Source: Hyaloscypha bicolor E
Lineage: Eukaryota > Ascomycota > Leotiomycetes > Helotiales > Hyaloscyphaceae
Length of the DNA: 64,000 bases
NCBI RefSeq assembly: GCF_002865645.1
Contig: NW_020194589.1
Coordinates: 2,331,750-2,395,749 of the forward strand
Reading direction: 5' to 3'
Made by a program: the position numbers and the translations under genes. A model generated the notes under the pieces. The model was not told the DNA's origin. It saw only the letters and a list, made by a program, of their open reading frames with translations, and searched no databases. Positions 50,390-60,300 of this stretch are shown piece after piece (position 1 is the stretch's first letter; every line of letters begins with the position of its first letter).

Positions 50390-53300
50390 CTAAAGGGATG
50401 AGAATCGCACGCCGAAATGAACATAAGGTACCCATAGTCCCACTTCTTTATCATCATCGTCGCATGAAACAATATCTCTCGGCAGCTTGGCATCTCTCTG
50501 ATCTCCATCATTTGCACAATCAGCACCCACCTCATCCACTCCTAAGCTTGCATCTTCCTCTCTAGCCAATTTGCTTCCCCGTTTAGCCTTTCCTGGCATG
50601 CTTAGCCAACGATCGCGAAGTTCCCTGGCCGCATTATGAAGTCCCCAGGCTACCGATTCATCTGTCATGCCTCTGTCTCTTATTCCCTCGTACGTTATTC
50701 TTGCCATTTCCACACATATTTCGTCCTTTACCTCCCACAGCGTGCCAATGACGTGGCGATAGCCCGCCAGTTGGCACGCACTGATCAGATGGATGTTCTC
50801 GTCGATAAACTTCTCGCCATTGATTCGACCAGTCCCGCACGCTGAGAGGTAGGCAAGAAAGGGTGCGTGTTTGCGGAGGTTCAATTCTAGAAGATTGGCA
50901 ACCGTTAACGCATTACTCTTTCCATCTTCTAGAAGTAAATAGCTTTTTAATGGATCGTCATTGTCTGTATAACCATGGCCAGCAAAATGGAATATATTGC
51001 AATGCGGCAAATGCGACATAATATCTTGCTTGCATCGCCTAGGTTCAACAGACTCTATTGTCATTGATCGGCACAAGTCGTGCAGCATCTCAACCTCTTC
51101 CGTTGCAAAAGGGAGCTTGGAACTTCCTGGCGTATGCTTCATGGCGACAAGGAGCGCTGGCGCTGGGGCCGAGAGTGTACCTCCTAGATTACGCTGTTGG
51201 CGGCGGCCATGTATGATTGCTTTGACAGACGAGCTGTATGATGACATGACCCTATCGAGCACTGTTTCACCACAGCCGTCCGTGTGACGTCCTGCTGCAT
51301 GGAGTGGGAATTTGTTTAGTGGACCAGTAGGAATCCACCATATACGAGGCCAGCAACCATCGGAAGGTGATTGTGTGAACCCTAGTGTATCGAGCACTGG
51401 CTGTGCTACAGCTTCCCATAGCCGTTCAAGCATTTCTGGAGCTGCTAAACTTTCTAGCGTATGATCTTGGATATTACGAAAATGAAGGCGAGGAAGCTCT
51501 AGAGACCGGAGTCGACTGTTCTCAATAATTAGGGCGTCACAGCGGTATTTGCTGATATTGATAACAACGATCGGACCATCCTTTGCAGCGCTCTTTAATT
51601 CGTCCTCCGATGGGGCAAGAAGAAATCGATCAAATCCGCTCAATGTCCGAATTGTCTGAATCATCTCTTCTAACTTTCGCCCAGCATTATAGCGTTGGTC
51701 AACCTGAGGTTGTGTCAACGTTTTCGGAGCATCGAGTTGATCTCGAAGGTTAATGTATTCTGCTGCAAGCTGGGGATGCTTTTGCTGAAGCTCGGGTATA
51801 TCGGCGCGCATTTCGTCCAGAGCCCCGGCAATCACCCCACGGCCAAGTTCAAGGAGTCGGATTGCTTCATAAGGTGTCTTGTCCGCCAATAAAGCGACTG
51901 CTGTCGCCCCAGAAGCCAGGCCGACAGTTTTGGTGAGCAAATGTTGCTTGTCCGAATTCTCGAGGGAGTAAGGCGTGAGTAGAGGAATCAGTGATAAGGT
52001 CTGAGATGCAGCTTGATAGGCTTGTGACCAATTATTAGATGCGGCATGTATCTTAATCAAACACTTGCCAGCCCGTATACGAGTGCTGACTGGGAATGAA
52101 GATTCATTGAGAAGTTTCTGGTGAAGTTGGATCGATCGTTCTAGATCTATTATGGCATTTGTCCTTCGAAATCGTTTTCTATACGCGTTTCCAAGACATT
52201 GAAGTTGAAAGGCCCGATGTGAATGACCTTCTGGCGTTATATCTAAAGCTTCTTGATAAAGTGTAATAGACTGGTCTATATCTGCCATAGCATCTGTTTT
52301 CCAAAATTGTTCTTCGAATACGGCTCCAAGAATTTGAAGTCGATTTGCTCGAGATGGATAATCTTTTGGTGTTATATTCAAAGCTTCTTGGCAAAGTCGT
52401 ATAGCTTGTTCGAGATCTGCCTTTCTATTTGTTTTTCGAAATCGTTGTCTATATGCATTTCCAAGTCCTTGAATTTGAAGGGCTCGACTTGAATCATCTT
52501 CTGGTGTTATATCTAGAGCTTCTTGGCGAAATCGAATAGACTGTTCCAGATGTGCCTTAGCATTTGTTTTTCGAAACCGGGTTCCATATACAGCTCCAAG
52601 ATATTGAAGTCGACTAGCCCGGTCTGGATGATCTTTTGGTGTTCTATCCAAAGCCTCTCGATAAAACTGAATACATTGTTTGAGATCTGCATTATCATTT
52701 GTTCTTTGGGATCGTTTTTCATATACGTCTCCAAGATTAACAAGTATATTGCTTCGATCTGGATGATCTTCTGGTGTTATATCTAGGGCTTCTTGATAAA
52801 GTCGAATAGACTGTTCCAGATATACCCTAGTATTTGTTTTTTTGAAATGCTGTGTATATATATCTCCAAGAAGTTGAAGGAAATAATTTCGACTTAGATC
52901 ATCTTTTGGCATTATATCTAGGGCTTCTTGGTGAAGTCGAATAGACTGTTCCAGATCTGCTATATTGTTTGTTCTTTGGAATTGTACTTGGTATGCAACT
53001 CCAAGCCCTGAAAGTATATTGCCTCGGCTTGGATAATCTTCTGGCGTTTTGTCTAGGGCTTCTTGGTAGAGTTGAATAGACTGATCCAGATCTGCCTTAT
53101 TGCCTGTTATTTCGAATCGTCTTTTATATGCGGCTCCAAAAAAGCAAAATCGATAACCTCGGTCTGGATGATCTTTTGGTGTTTTATCCACAGCTTCCTG
53201 ATAGAGTTGAATAGACTTTTCTATATCTGCCTTATTGTGTGTTCTTCTGGCTCGTCTTTTATATAACTCTCCAAGACTTTGAAGTATATCGCTTTGATCT

Positions 53301-53800
53301 GGATGATCTTCTGGCGTTATATCTAGGGCATCTTGGTAGAGTTGAACAGACTGATCCAGATCTGCTTTACTATCTGTTCTTTGGGATCGCGTTTCGTATG
53401 CGGCTCCAAGACTTTGAAGTATATCACTTCGACTTAGATAACTTTCTGGTGTTATTATGTCCAGGGCTTCTTGGTAGAGTCGAATAGCCTGATCTAGATC
53501 CGCCTTGTCATCTATTCTTCGAGATCGCGTTTCGTATACGGCTCCAAGATTTTGAAGTATGTCGCTTCGGCCTGGATAATCTTCCGGTATTATATCCAGG
53601 GCGCCTTGGTAGAGTTGAATAGACTGATCCAGATCTGTTTTATTATTTGTTCTTCTAAATCGTTCTTTGTATGCGGCTGCAAGGCTGTGAAGTCGACCCG
53701 CCCGACTTAAATGATCCTCCGGTGTTATATTTAGGTCCTTCTCGAGCTGATGGATGGCTGCCTCAAAGTCCGCCATTATTGCTGATGTTGTTCTGTACAA
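50390..53800 (-). CDS. TPR-CHAT protein: twelve tandem tetratricopeptide-like repeats plus caspase-like CHAT domain
   Basis: Intronless, 1,136 aa. Residues about 9-550 are twelve 45-residue repeats of the form 'LDQSIQLYQEALDITPEDHP' then '.R..ILQ.LG..Y..RF.RT..KAD', followed by a degenerate thirteenth. The unit is visible in the DNA as a 135-bp tandem repeat. After a helical linker comes a C-terminal CHAT domain (caspase HetF-associated with TPRs). The catalytic dyad is His942 in HFAGHG and Cys988 in LSACGTG, followed by 'HLISACQLAGYRHVIGTLWE'. CHAT belongs to the caspase-like peptidase clan. Bacterial TPR-CHAT proteases act in defence (for example beside type III-E CRISPR), and fungal ones are expanded and mostly uncharacterised. 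Both catalytic residues are intact, so proteolytic activity is plausible. The target and trigger are unknown. Confidence 0.92.
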   Translation of the reverse strand: MYRTTSAIMADFEAAIHQLEKDLNITPEDHLSRAGRLHSLAAAYKERFRRTNNKTDLDQSIQLYQGALDIIPEDYPGRSDILQNLGAVYETRSRRIDDKADLDQAIRLYQEALDIITPESYLSRSDILQSLGAAYETRSQRTDSKADLDQSVQLYQDALDITPEDHPDQSDILQSLGELYKRRARRTHNKADIEKSIQLYQEAVDKTPKDHPDRGYRFCFFGAAYKRRFEITGNKADLDQSIQLYQEALDKTPEDYPSRGNILSGLGVAYQVQFQRTNNIADLEQSIRLHQEALDIMPKDDLSRNYFLQLLGDIYTQHFKKTNTRVYLEQSIRLYQEALDITPEDHPDRSNILVNLGDVYEKRSQRTNDNADLKQCIQFYREALDRTPKDHPDRASRLQYLGAVYGTRFRKTNAKAHLEQSIRFRQEALDITPEDDSSRALQIQGLGNAYRQRFRKTNRKADLEQAIRLCQEALNITPKDYPSRANRLQILGAVFEEQFWKTDAMADIDQSITLYQEALDITPEGHSHRAFQLQCLGNAYRKRFRRTNAIIDLERSIQLHQKLLNESSFPVSTRIRAGKCLIKIHAASNNWSQAYQAASQTLSLIPLLTPYSLENSDKQHLLTKTVGLASGATAVALLADKTPYEAIRLLELGRGVIAGALDEMRADIPELQQKHPQLAAEYINLRDQLDAPKTLTQPQVDQRYNAGRKLEEMIQTIRTLSGFDRFLLAPSEDELKSAAKDGPIVVINISKYRCDALIIENSRLRSLELPRLHFRNIQDHTLESLAAPEMLERLWEAVAQPVLDTLGFTQSPSDGCWPRIWWIPTGPLNKFPLHAAGRHTDGCGETVLDRVMSSYSSSVKAIIHGRRQQRNLGGTLSAPAPALLVAMKHTPGSSKLPFATEEVEMLHDLCRSMTIESVEPRRCKQDIMSHLPHCNIFHFAGHGYTDNDDPLKSYLLLEDGKSNALTVANLLELNLRKHAPFLAYLSACGTGRINGEKFIDENIHLISACQLAGYRHVIGTLWEVKDEICVEMARITYEGIRDRGMTDESVAWGLHNAARELRDRWLSMPGKAKRGSKLAREEDASLGVDEVGADCANDGDQRDAKLPRDIVSCDDDDKEVGLWVPYVHFGVRFSSL
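52137..53770. repeat. Tandem 135-bp repeats encoding the TPR array
   Basis: About twelve copies of a 135-bp unit (one of 138 bp), recognisable on the plus strand by recurring TCTAGGGCTTCTTGGTAGAG-like segments spaced 135 bp apart and by 'GATCTTCTGGTGTTATATCT'-like segments. Copies differ mainly at the codons for variable surface positions. All are in frame and none carries a stop. Confidence 0.85.
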
Positions 53801-54161
53801 GGCGTGTTATCCAGTTTGGAGACCCGAGGGTATATAACCGACATCCCTGCGAGGCGAGAATCCCTGTTATATTTGACTCTTGTTACTAAATCACAAATAT
53901 CTTAGTCTAAAATTATTTTATTTTATTTTATTTACAACGCTATATTCTCATTTCTAACTGTCTCCAATTCCTATATCTATATTTTCTTCTAAATAACATA
54001 TATAGAGGTTAATTCATTCTTAGTTAATTATTTCTTGTTTCGGACCTTTATATGTTAAAGTAGCTTTTTCTACGCCTTAGCAACGTTCTCATTGCTTAAA
54101 ACTCGCGAGAGATTTGAGGAAAACAACTTTACTTTAGTTATAATAATTATTTGTATTTATA
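53801..54161. other. Intergenic upstream of the CHAT gene
   Basis: 361 bp, becoming AT-rich from about 53,890 with TTTTA runs (near 53,910-53,935). It probably holds the CHAT promoter. No other gene is seen. Confidence 0.5.
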
Positions 54162-54413
54162 TTAGAAAGGAGAGAAAGTTTTACGCAAAGGAGTCAGGCG
54201 ATCTATGAAGGTGCGAAACACCTGCTCGGCTAAATTTGCTGTTTTTTTAATTTTAGAGCCTAAGGCATCAAGATCGACTGTGGCTAGAGTAACCTTAAAT
54301 GAAGATAGATGCCTCAGGCGATAGTGAACCTCTGACCCTGCGCAATTTTCTGCCTCCAAACGAATGTAACATATAGTACGATTGTCTAGTCTCATTCATT
54401 TGGAGAAGCACTC

Positions 54414-54698
54414 ATGTCACAGTTATACGCTTGTAAAGACCAGCTTTGCGAAGACTATCAGGATCTTCACAGTCTTGGTGAAATAATTAAACACCTTCGT
54501 ACGAAGCATAAGCTATCATTCATACGACGACCGCAGAGCCTGGGGATATCGGACAGTCACGGACACGTTTGGTATTGCTTCCATTACGAAACCAAACGGG
54601 GCAAAGATCATAGAAGCTTTCAATCTGATAAAGCTATATGGGATCACCTCAACGATCGCCATGACTACCAGCTCGATAAGATCAAGCTTGAGGAATGA
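54414..54698 (+). CDS. Small putative zinc-finger protein, 94 aa
   Basis: Starts MSQLYACKDQLCEDYQD. It contains a C-x4-C pair followed by H-x4-H in a helix ('SLGEIIKHLRTKHKL'), then a second set 'HVWYCFHYETKRGKDHRSFQ' and 'AIWDHLNDRHDY'. The spacing resembles paired, divergent C2H2 fingers. It is short and has no other domain. It could be a stand-alone small gene of the accessory region or a fragment of a larger C2H2 protein. A short ORF on the opposite strand (54162-54395) starts 18 bp away and is unlikely to be real as well. Confidence 0.45.
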   Translation: MSQLYACKDQLCEDYQDLHSLGEIIKHLRTKHKLSFIRRPQSLGISDSHGHVWYCFHYETKRGKDHRSFQSDKAIWDHLNDRHDYQLDKIKLEE

Positions 54699-55231
54699 GC
54701 ACCAAACCAATTGGAATACGATATCTTGGGTAGGGCTAGCGGACGAGCGTGATAGGAGATTCGGCGAGTGTTTTTGGCCATAAAGGGTAGAGTTGGGATG
54801 GCTGGTGGCCTGACACTCAGGGAAAGGGCGAGGGGCATAATGAGGCCACACCTACCGATGCGCGGGCCAAATAGTTGTTGTATAGGGCAAATCATTTTTC
54901 AATCTCGACAGGAATGCTTGTACGTTACTACTAGCCCTACGCTGTGTCCATTAAAAGGGTACCTTACCACTACTTGGAATCGTAAGTGAGGTCTTGCAAG
55001 AGCTGAATGATCTTTGCCAATATGAGTAGTAATGTCTTGTCTGTAACGCCGTATTGGTCTCGTCGCAAGAATTCCGGACCATTACCCGTTAACTAACCAA
55101 ATATGGTAAAGCATTGAGTTCAATCACATTAGTTGAACGAGTTTTCCTTCTCCTAAGATTTAAAATACGTAGACGAATTAGTACATTAATGACATTCGTA
55201 CCTCGGTCCCCGTACCACCTAATACTGAAGA
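54699..55231. other. Intergenic in the accessory region
   Basis: 533 bp without a supported gene. Short frames on both strands overlap and have no recognisable content. Confidence 0.5.
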
Positions 55232-56248
55232 TCAAGGCTCATCTTTGCTCTGATCCTCGTCGAGCATCGTGGGTTTCAGTATAACTCGTCTTGGTTTGGG
55301 TCTCACCATCATGTCTATCTCGTCCTGAAGGATTCGGAATCCCTCTTCCTTTACGGCCCCCGATGAAAACGGATCCCCCAAGAGAAGTTCTTGTGCATTT
55401 GTCAGAGATCTAAATGTATTTTCAGGCCCATTCTGGGTAAACATGCAATACATTCTCTTAAGTTGGGCGGTGATCCTTTGGAAATCCGATTCGTTATTGG
55501 TACCGATCTTTGCCCGGATTCCTTTAGGCGAAAGGAATTTGTTCCAAGTAGTGTCCTTGTTACAGAGTTCGGGGAGTATATCTTCAAGTCCTCTAGCGAA
55601 TAGGTCTTGTAGGCTGAGGTTTATGACCAAGTCTTCTTTTGGTATGACGTGTAGGAAGACTGCTTCTGAGTCGTGGAGATGCTCATGCTTGGGCGAATTT
55701 AGTCGATCGCATGTTTCCTTGCTCAAGCGGAAACAGAGTGGAGGCTTCCGTGCCATCTCAACCAACTCTCGTGCATCGTAATACTCGGAACTGTAGAAAA
55801 TAGATATGAAGATTTTCCCCGGGTCCCGAGTCGTAAAGTTCCCTTTATACCACTCCGTGAAGGCCTTTTTCAACGCTCGAATGGGGTCATTGGTAGCAGA
55901 TATCAAGGCTGTATCCTTTTTGTTGCAATCGTCCGAATGGAACTCCGCAAAGTGCAACGCAATATCCGTTTTGGAGCTAAGAGCCCATTTGGGATTCCCG
56001 GAGAGCATATTGCCATGCTCGTCGATTTTCCCGCGTGACTTGTCATTCCAGGCCCTATACCACCACTTTCGCAGTTGTGAATTCGAAAGTAATGGCTTGG
56101 CTAATCGACTTGATTCATAAGCGGTGACAACGTTCGAGAGCTGTTGTATTGCCTCCGTCAAGCTTCCAATAGCATCCACCTGCTTGTTTATTGCTTCAGC
56201 AAAGGTGCTTATGCTAGTAGCAAGGAGGCAGTCGCGTTCAGTCTCCAT
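55232..56248 (-). CDS. Unrecognised protein, 338 aa or slightly longer
   Basis: From the ATG at 56248 the frame gives 338 aa. The reading frame is open a further 12 codons to an acceptor-like CACAG (exon would start at 56284). A two-codon first exon ATG CAG at 56360-56355 with a GTATGA donor would fit in phase, giving 352 aa. The N-terminus is helical (AEAINKQVDAIGSLTEAIQQ). The middle is mixed alpha/beta with 'RKWWYRAWNDKSRGKIDEHG', and the C-terminus is charged. There is no signal peptide or membrane segment. No family is recognised. It sits between the CHAT gene and the degraded transposons and is probably lineage-specific. Confidence 0.5.
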   Translation of the reverse strand: METERDCLLATSISTFAEAINKQVDAIGSLTEAIQQLSNVVTAYESSRLAKPLLSNSQLRKWWYRAWNDKSRGKIDEHGNMLSGNPKWALSSKTDIALHFAEFHSDDCNKKDTALISATNDPIRALKKAFTEWYKGNFTTRDPGKIFISIFYSSEYYDARELVEMARKPPLCFRLSKETCDRLNSPKHEHLHDSEAVFLHVIPKEDLVINLSLQDLFARGLEDILPELCNKDTTWNKFLSPKGIRAKIGTNNESDFQRITAQLKRMYCMFTQNGPENTFRSLTNAQELLLGDPFSSGAVKEEGFRILQDEIDMMVRPKPRRVILKPTMLDEDQSKDEP

Positions 56249-56424
56249 TTGGAGCTTTGCATTGATATGCTCACAGTGCTCAGTCTGTGAAGGTTAAAAG
56301 GAAGGTTGATGTTGTCATGGGATTCTAAGCATGATTGTATGAGCCACGTCATACCTGCATGCGAGGCTGCGTTTGGCCATTAGAGCCTCAAAAAGCAAGA
56401 AGAATAGCGTAATTTTGATCTAAA

Positions 56425-57300
56425 TCACTTGAAATCTAACACAGAACAATATTCCGCCATTCCTGACCCTCTAATCTCATGCTCCGCCTCCTCCAATTCT
56501 TGATCGCGTGACCTCTTCCCGAGTACTTGAGTTGAGGGGCCACGCTTTGATCGTCGACCCCGAGCTGCTTCGGCCGCCGTTTCCTTAATATCACGCTGTT
56601 TTTGCGCCTCAACGATATCCTCATAACTCATGACTCTTGTACTACCTACTACTATCGCTCTAATAGACTTGCGAGTAGCCTTTTCATTATTTTGCTTAAA
56701 GAGAAGCAAATTCTTATCTAAGAGAATGGCTCGGTTAGCAAAGGCATTCTCCGCTATATTAGCTAATTTCTAGATATTATATTTATAAGGGCCATTAATT
56801 TCTCTACTATATATAATACTCTCCTCGATCCGCTTATATAAGGATAGCAAATTTTCTACTATTATTAGAGTTTCAAGCTACGGGTAGAGAAAATTATAAG
56901 GTTTCTCGATCTTAGTTATAATTAAGTTAATATTTATATCCGGTTTCTGGATATCTTTAAGTATTCTTTCTGGATTAAATAGTTATAGTCCGGTTTTAAA
57001 CTAGCCTAATATAATATTTCGAGGGTTAAGTACTTTATATTATATATAATTATAGAGAAAAAGAAAGTACTATTTTCTAATTATATTAGATCCTTCTTAG
57101 TATAAGTATTTAACCTTCTCCTAATATACTATTTTTAGTAGCCCAAAAATCCTAATATTATATAATTAAAGTATATGGGATATATATAACGAAAGCTAAT
57201 AAAGAATAATATTATTTTCCTAGTAGAACTTTATAATTTCAAGGAATTTATATATACTAAATCTATTATTAATTAAGATCCTTGAATTATTCTTTACTCG
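56425..57300 (-). pseudogene. Relic of a pogo/Fot-type DDE transposase
   Basis: The last 94 codons (56709-56425) are intact and read 'RAIVVGSTRVMSYEDIVEAQ...GSGMAEYCSVLDF'. This is the C-terminal tail I associate with fungal pogo-like (CENP-B/Tigger-type) transposases. Upstream on the minus strand the frame continues through stops with 'KLANIAENAFANRAILLDKN'. Near 57,121-57,240 it reads EIIKFY*ENNII, then an 'SHILQLYNIRIFGLLK'-like segment, the degenerate form of the conserved P-P-H-[ST]-S-H-L-L-Q-P-L-D block. At about 57,241-57,300 a decayed 'RILI...' segment corresponds to the second-aspartate region. The N-terminal half should lie further right (towards 58 kb) but is unreadable. Substitutions are C to T / G to A. 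Confidence 0.83.
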
Positions 57301-60300
57301 AGCTTTAGTTTATAGATTAAAGATATATTGAATCTAATATAGGCTAATTATTATATCTATATATCCTAATTCTAAATAACTAAAATACTATCTAGAAATA
57401 AGATAAATAGTTCAAGTACTTTAGTAAATAATAGCTAGCTAAATAATTAAGGAATAGAGATACTAATTATTTATAGAGATATATTTAATTATAATAATTA
57501 AAGTATACTTTACTTTTACTTTTTTATAATCTCTGAGCTTATTCTTATTTACTAGAACCTTTAAAGAGTTTAGAATACTTAAAAAAATATCTGTTTTATT
57601 TATATTATAAATATTTTCTATAAGTATTACGGGATTTACTAACTTTTTCCTAATTATTATAAACTAGTTTACTGTTTTCTCGTAAATATTATACTTATAT
57701 CTTTTCTAATCTAGTATTTTTATTTATATAACTTTGAATTCTAGGTAGTATTTATAGAAGGCTTATAGCTAATTTTTTCCTAGTAATTAAATATTATTAT
57801 TATTAGTTATAGGAATCTAGAAAATTAATATTTATTAATATATAATAATAAGTACTAAGTTTTTTAAGAACTTAATAAGTAATAGAAAGCTATTCTCGGC
57901 TATTTATAGGAAATAAGTAATAAGTACTTTCTTTTCCTAAGGGCTAAGGTATTATTACTTAATAGCCTTTTATTAGATTAATATTTATTTATTATTATAA
58001 TAGCCTAATATAAATATAGGAATTTTATTAGTCCCGAATAGAAATATATAAGTATTACTTTTCGAATATTTAAACTTATTAAGAATAGCTATAGCTAGAT
58101 TAATCTTTAATAGTACTACTATAGCTTTAATTTATAAAGTAATACTAAATAGATTATTAAAGTAAACCTTATCTAAAACTAAATTATAGTATAATTTTAC
58201 TAAACCTTAGAAGCTTCTAGAAATCTATTTTAGAAAAAGGCTTTTTTTAGTACTAGTTATTATTAGATTCCGGGTTTTACTAATATTTATATAAATTATA
58301 TTATATAATAGATAATATAATAAAGAGTTATATTACTAAATTCAAGTAATCTTGAGTTTTTATTTAAACTTTTATTATTATTTTAATATACTAATATTTA
58401 TAATAATATTTAATAAAAAAGAAATTAAAGCTTTTTTTCCTAAAAGTTATTTTAGAATACTAGTTAATAATATACTACTAGCCTTTTATTATAGTAAGTA
58501 ACCTAATACCTGCTTATTTATATTATTTCCTAAACTATTATCTAAGATTTATATTAAGATATAGCGTTTTATAATATTTATTTCAAGAATTATTAAAATT
58601 ATTTTTAATAATTACTAGTAATATAAGAATACTAATTTATTATTATTTTTATTTATTTATACCGAGTCCCGATATAAATTCTTAAAAGCTTATAATATTA
58701 TAAGTAATATTATTAGTTCGGAATAAATTTAATATAATTAGGATATTTTATATCTCAAGTATCTAAACTTTTATAATAATAAGAAGTTTAACTAGTATAC
58801 TAGAAGTAATAAATAAATCGGGAGACCTTAATTCTTTGAGATAATTAGTATATTAGCTATTAATTAAGAGGTTCTTATATAGATCTAAAATAATTATAAA
58901 TATATTATCTAATACTTTTTTCTTAGCTTAAAGCTACTTATTATTCTAGTTAATAATACTATTATAATTAAGTATATATAAGATATTAAAAATAATTTTA
59001 GAGGCTATAAAAGTAACTAGAAAGAATTCTCTTTTTATTAGAAATTTATAAAAGAAAATATAGGCTCTTTTACTATTATCTCTAATATAAATATATATTA
59101 TAAGAAATATATTTAGATATAAATAAAAAGATATTTTAAGAAAGAAAAAAAAGATTATAAATAATATATTATAGGCTATTAGCTTTTTCCTAATATAGAA
59201 ATACCTAAATATAAATATTAGCCTAATAATTAGACTAGATAAGTATAAATATGGGTTTAATTATTAAAGAATATATTTATTATAGATATAGTATTTAGGG
59301 CTTAGAAAGCAAAATAAAAGATCTTTTATAAAAATAATTTAAAGCTAAGGAAAAGAAAACTAGAATATAAGAAACTATAAGGAAATATATATATCCTATA
59401 ATATACTAGTCCTAAAAGGGCTTAGTCTTCTAAATATCTCTAATAAGGTAGCTATATTATATATATTTAGAAAGTATCTAGTATCTAATAAGATATTTTA
59501 GATATTAGATATCTAGAAATTATAATATTACTTTTTTTTTTTATAATAAGCTTATTTCCGAGCTTTATAAAAGCTATTAATTTATTTAATTTTATATTAT
59601 ATTTCTTTCTAAAATAAATCTAGTATCTCGAATATAGATATTATATATAAAAGGCTAGTACTTTTATTATATAATCTAGAAGAATTTATTATTATTTTTA
59701 TATAATTCTAAATAAGTATTATTTTTTATATAATCTAGTTAATATTATAAGTTTTATAAAGATTCTAGTATATTAATATTATTATTATAAAAACTCTATA
59801 AAACTAGAGAGCTATTATTTAGTACTAAAGCTAGATATTATACTAGATCTTTATCTTAACTAATTTACTAAATTCTATATTTTAGCCTATTTATTATATT
59901 ATTTAATATAGCTAATTAATATAACTATTTTTATAATTAGTTCTTGCTTATAAAGGCTATTAATTAATTAACTTTTATATATATTAATATTTTATTATAA
60001 TAAATAGTAATAATTATAAGATATATAATAATAGAATAATATATAAATAATTAAGGTAAGTAAATAATAAAGTAATACTTATAAGTATAACTAATTCTAA
60101 GAATTAATTCTAATAAAAAACTAATTAATATCTCTTTCTAAAGCTAGAAGCATTTCTCTATATATTTTCTAGTATTTAGCTAAGCTTATAAAATACTTTA
60201 CTTAACTAAAAAACACGATCTTATATAATTTATATAATTCCAATTACTTATATAATTCTAATTATAAGCTTTACCTAAAATAGGAAACTAGATTTATAAT

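Noticed and set aside
52253..53487. Several plus-strand ORFs opposite the CHAT gene
   Set aside because: They repeat the same pattern because they are antisense to the TPR units; periodic shadows are expected.
54162..54395. 77-codon minus-strand ORF
   Set aside because: It starts 18 bp from the opposite-strand zinc-finger ORF, has no recognisable feature and no independent support.
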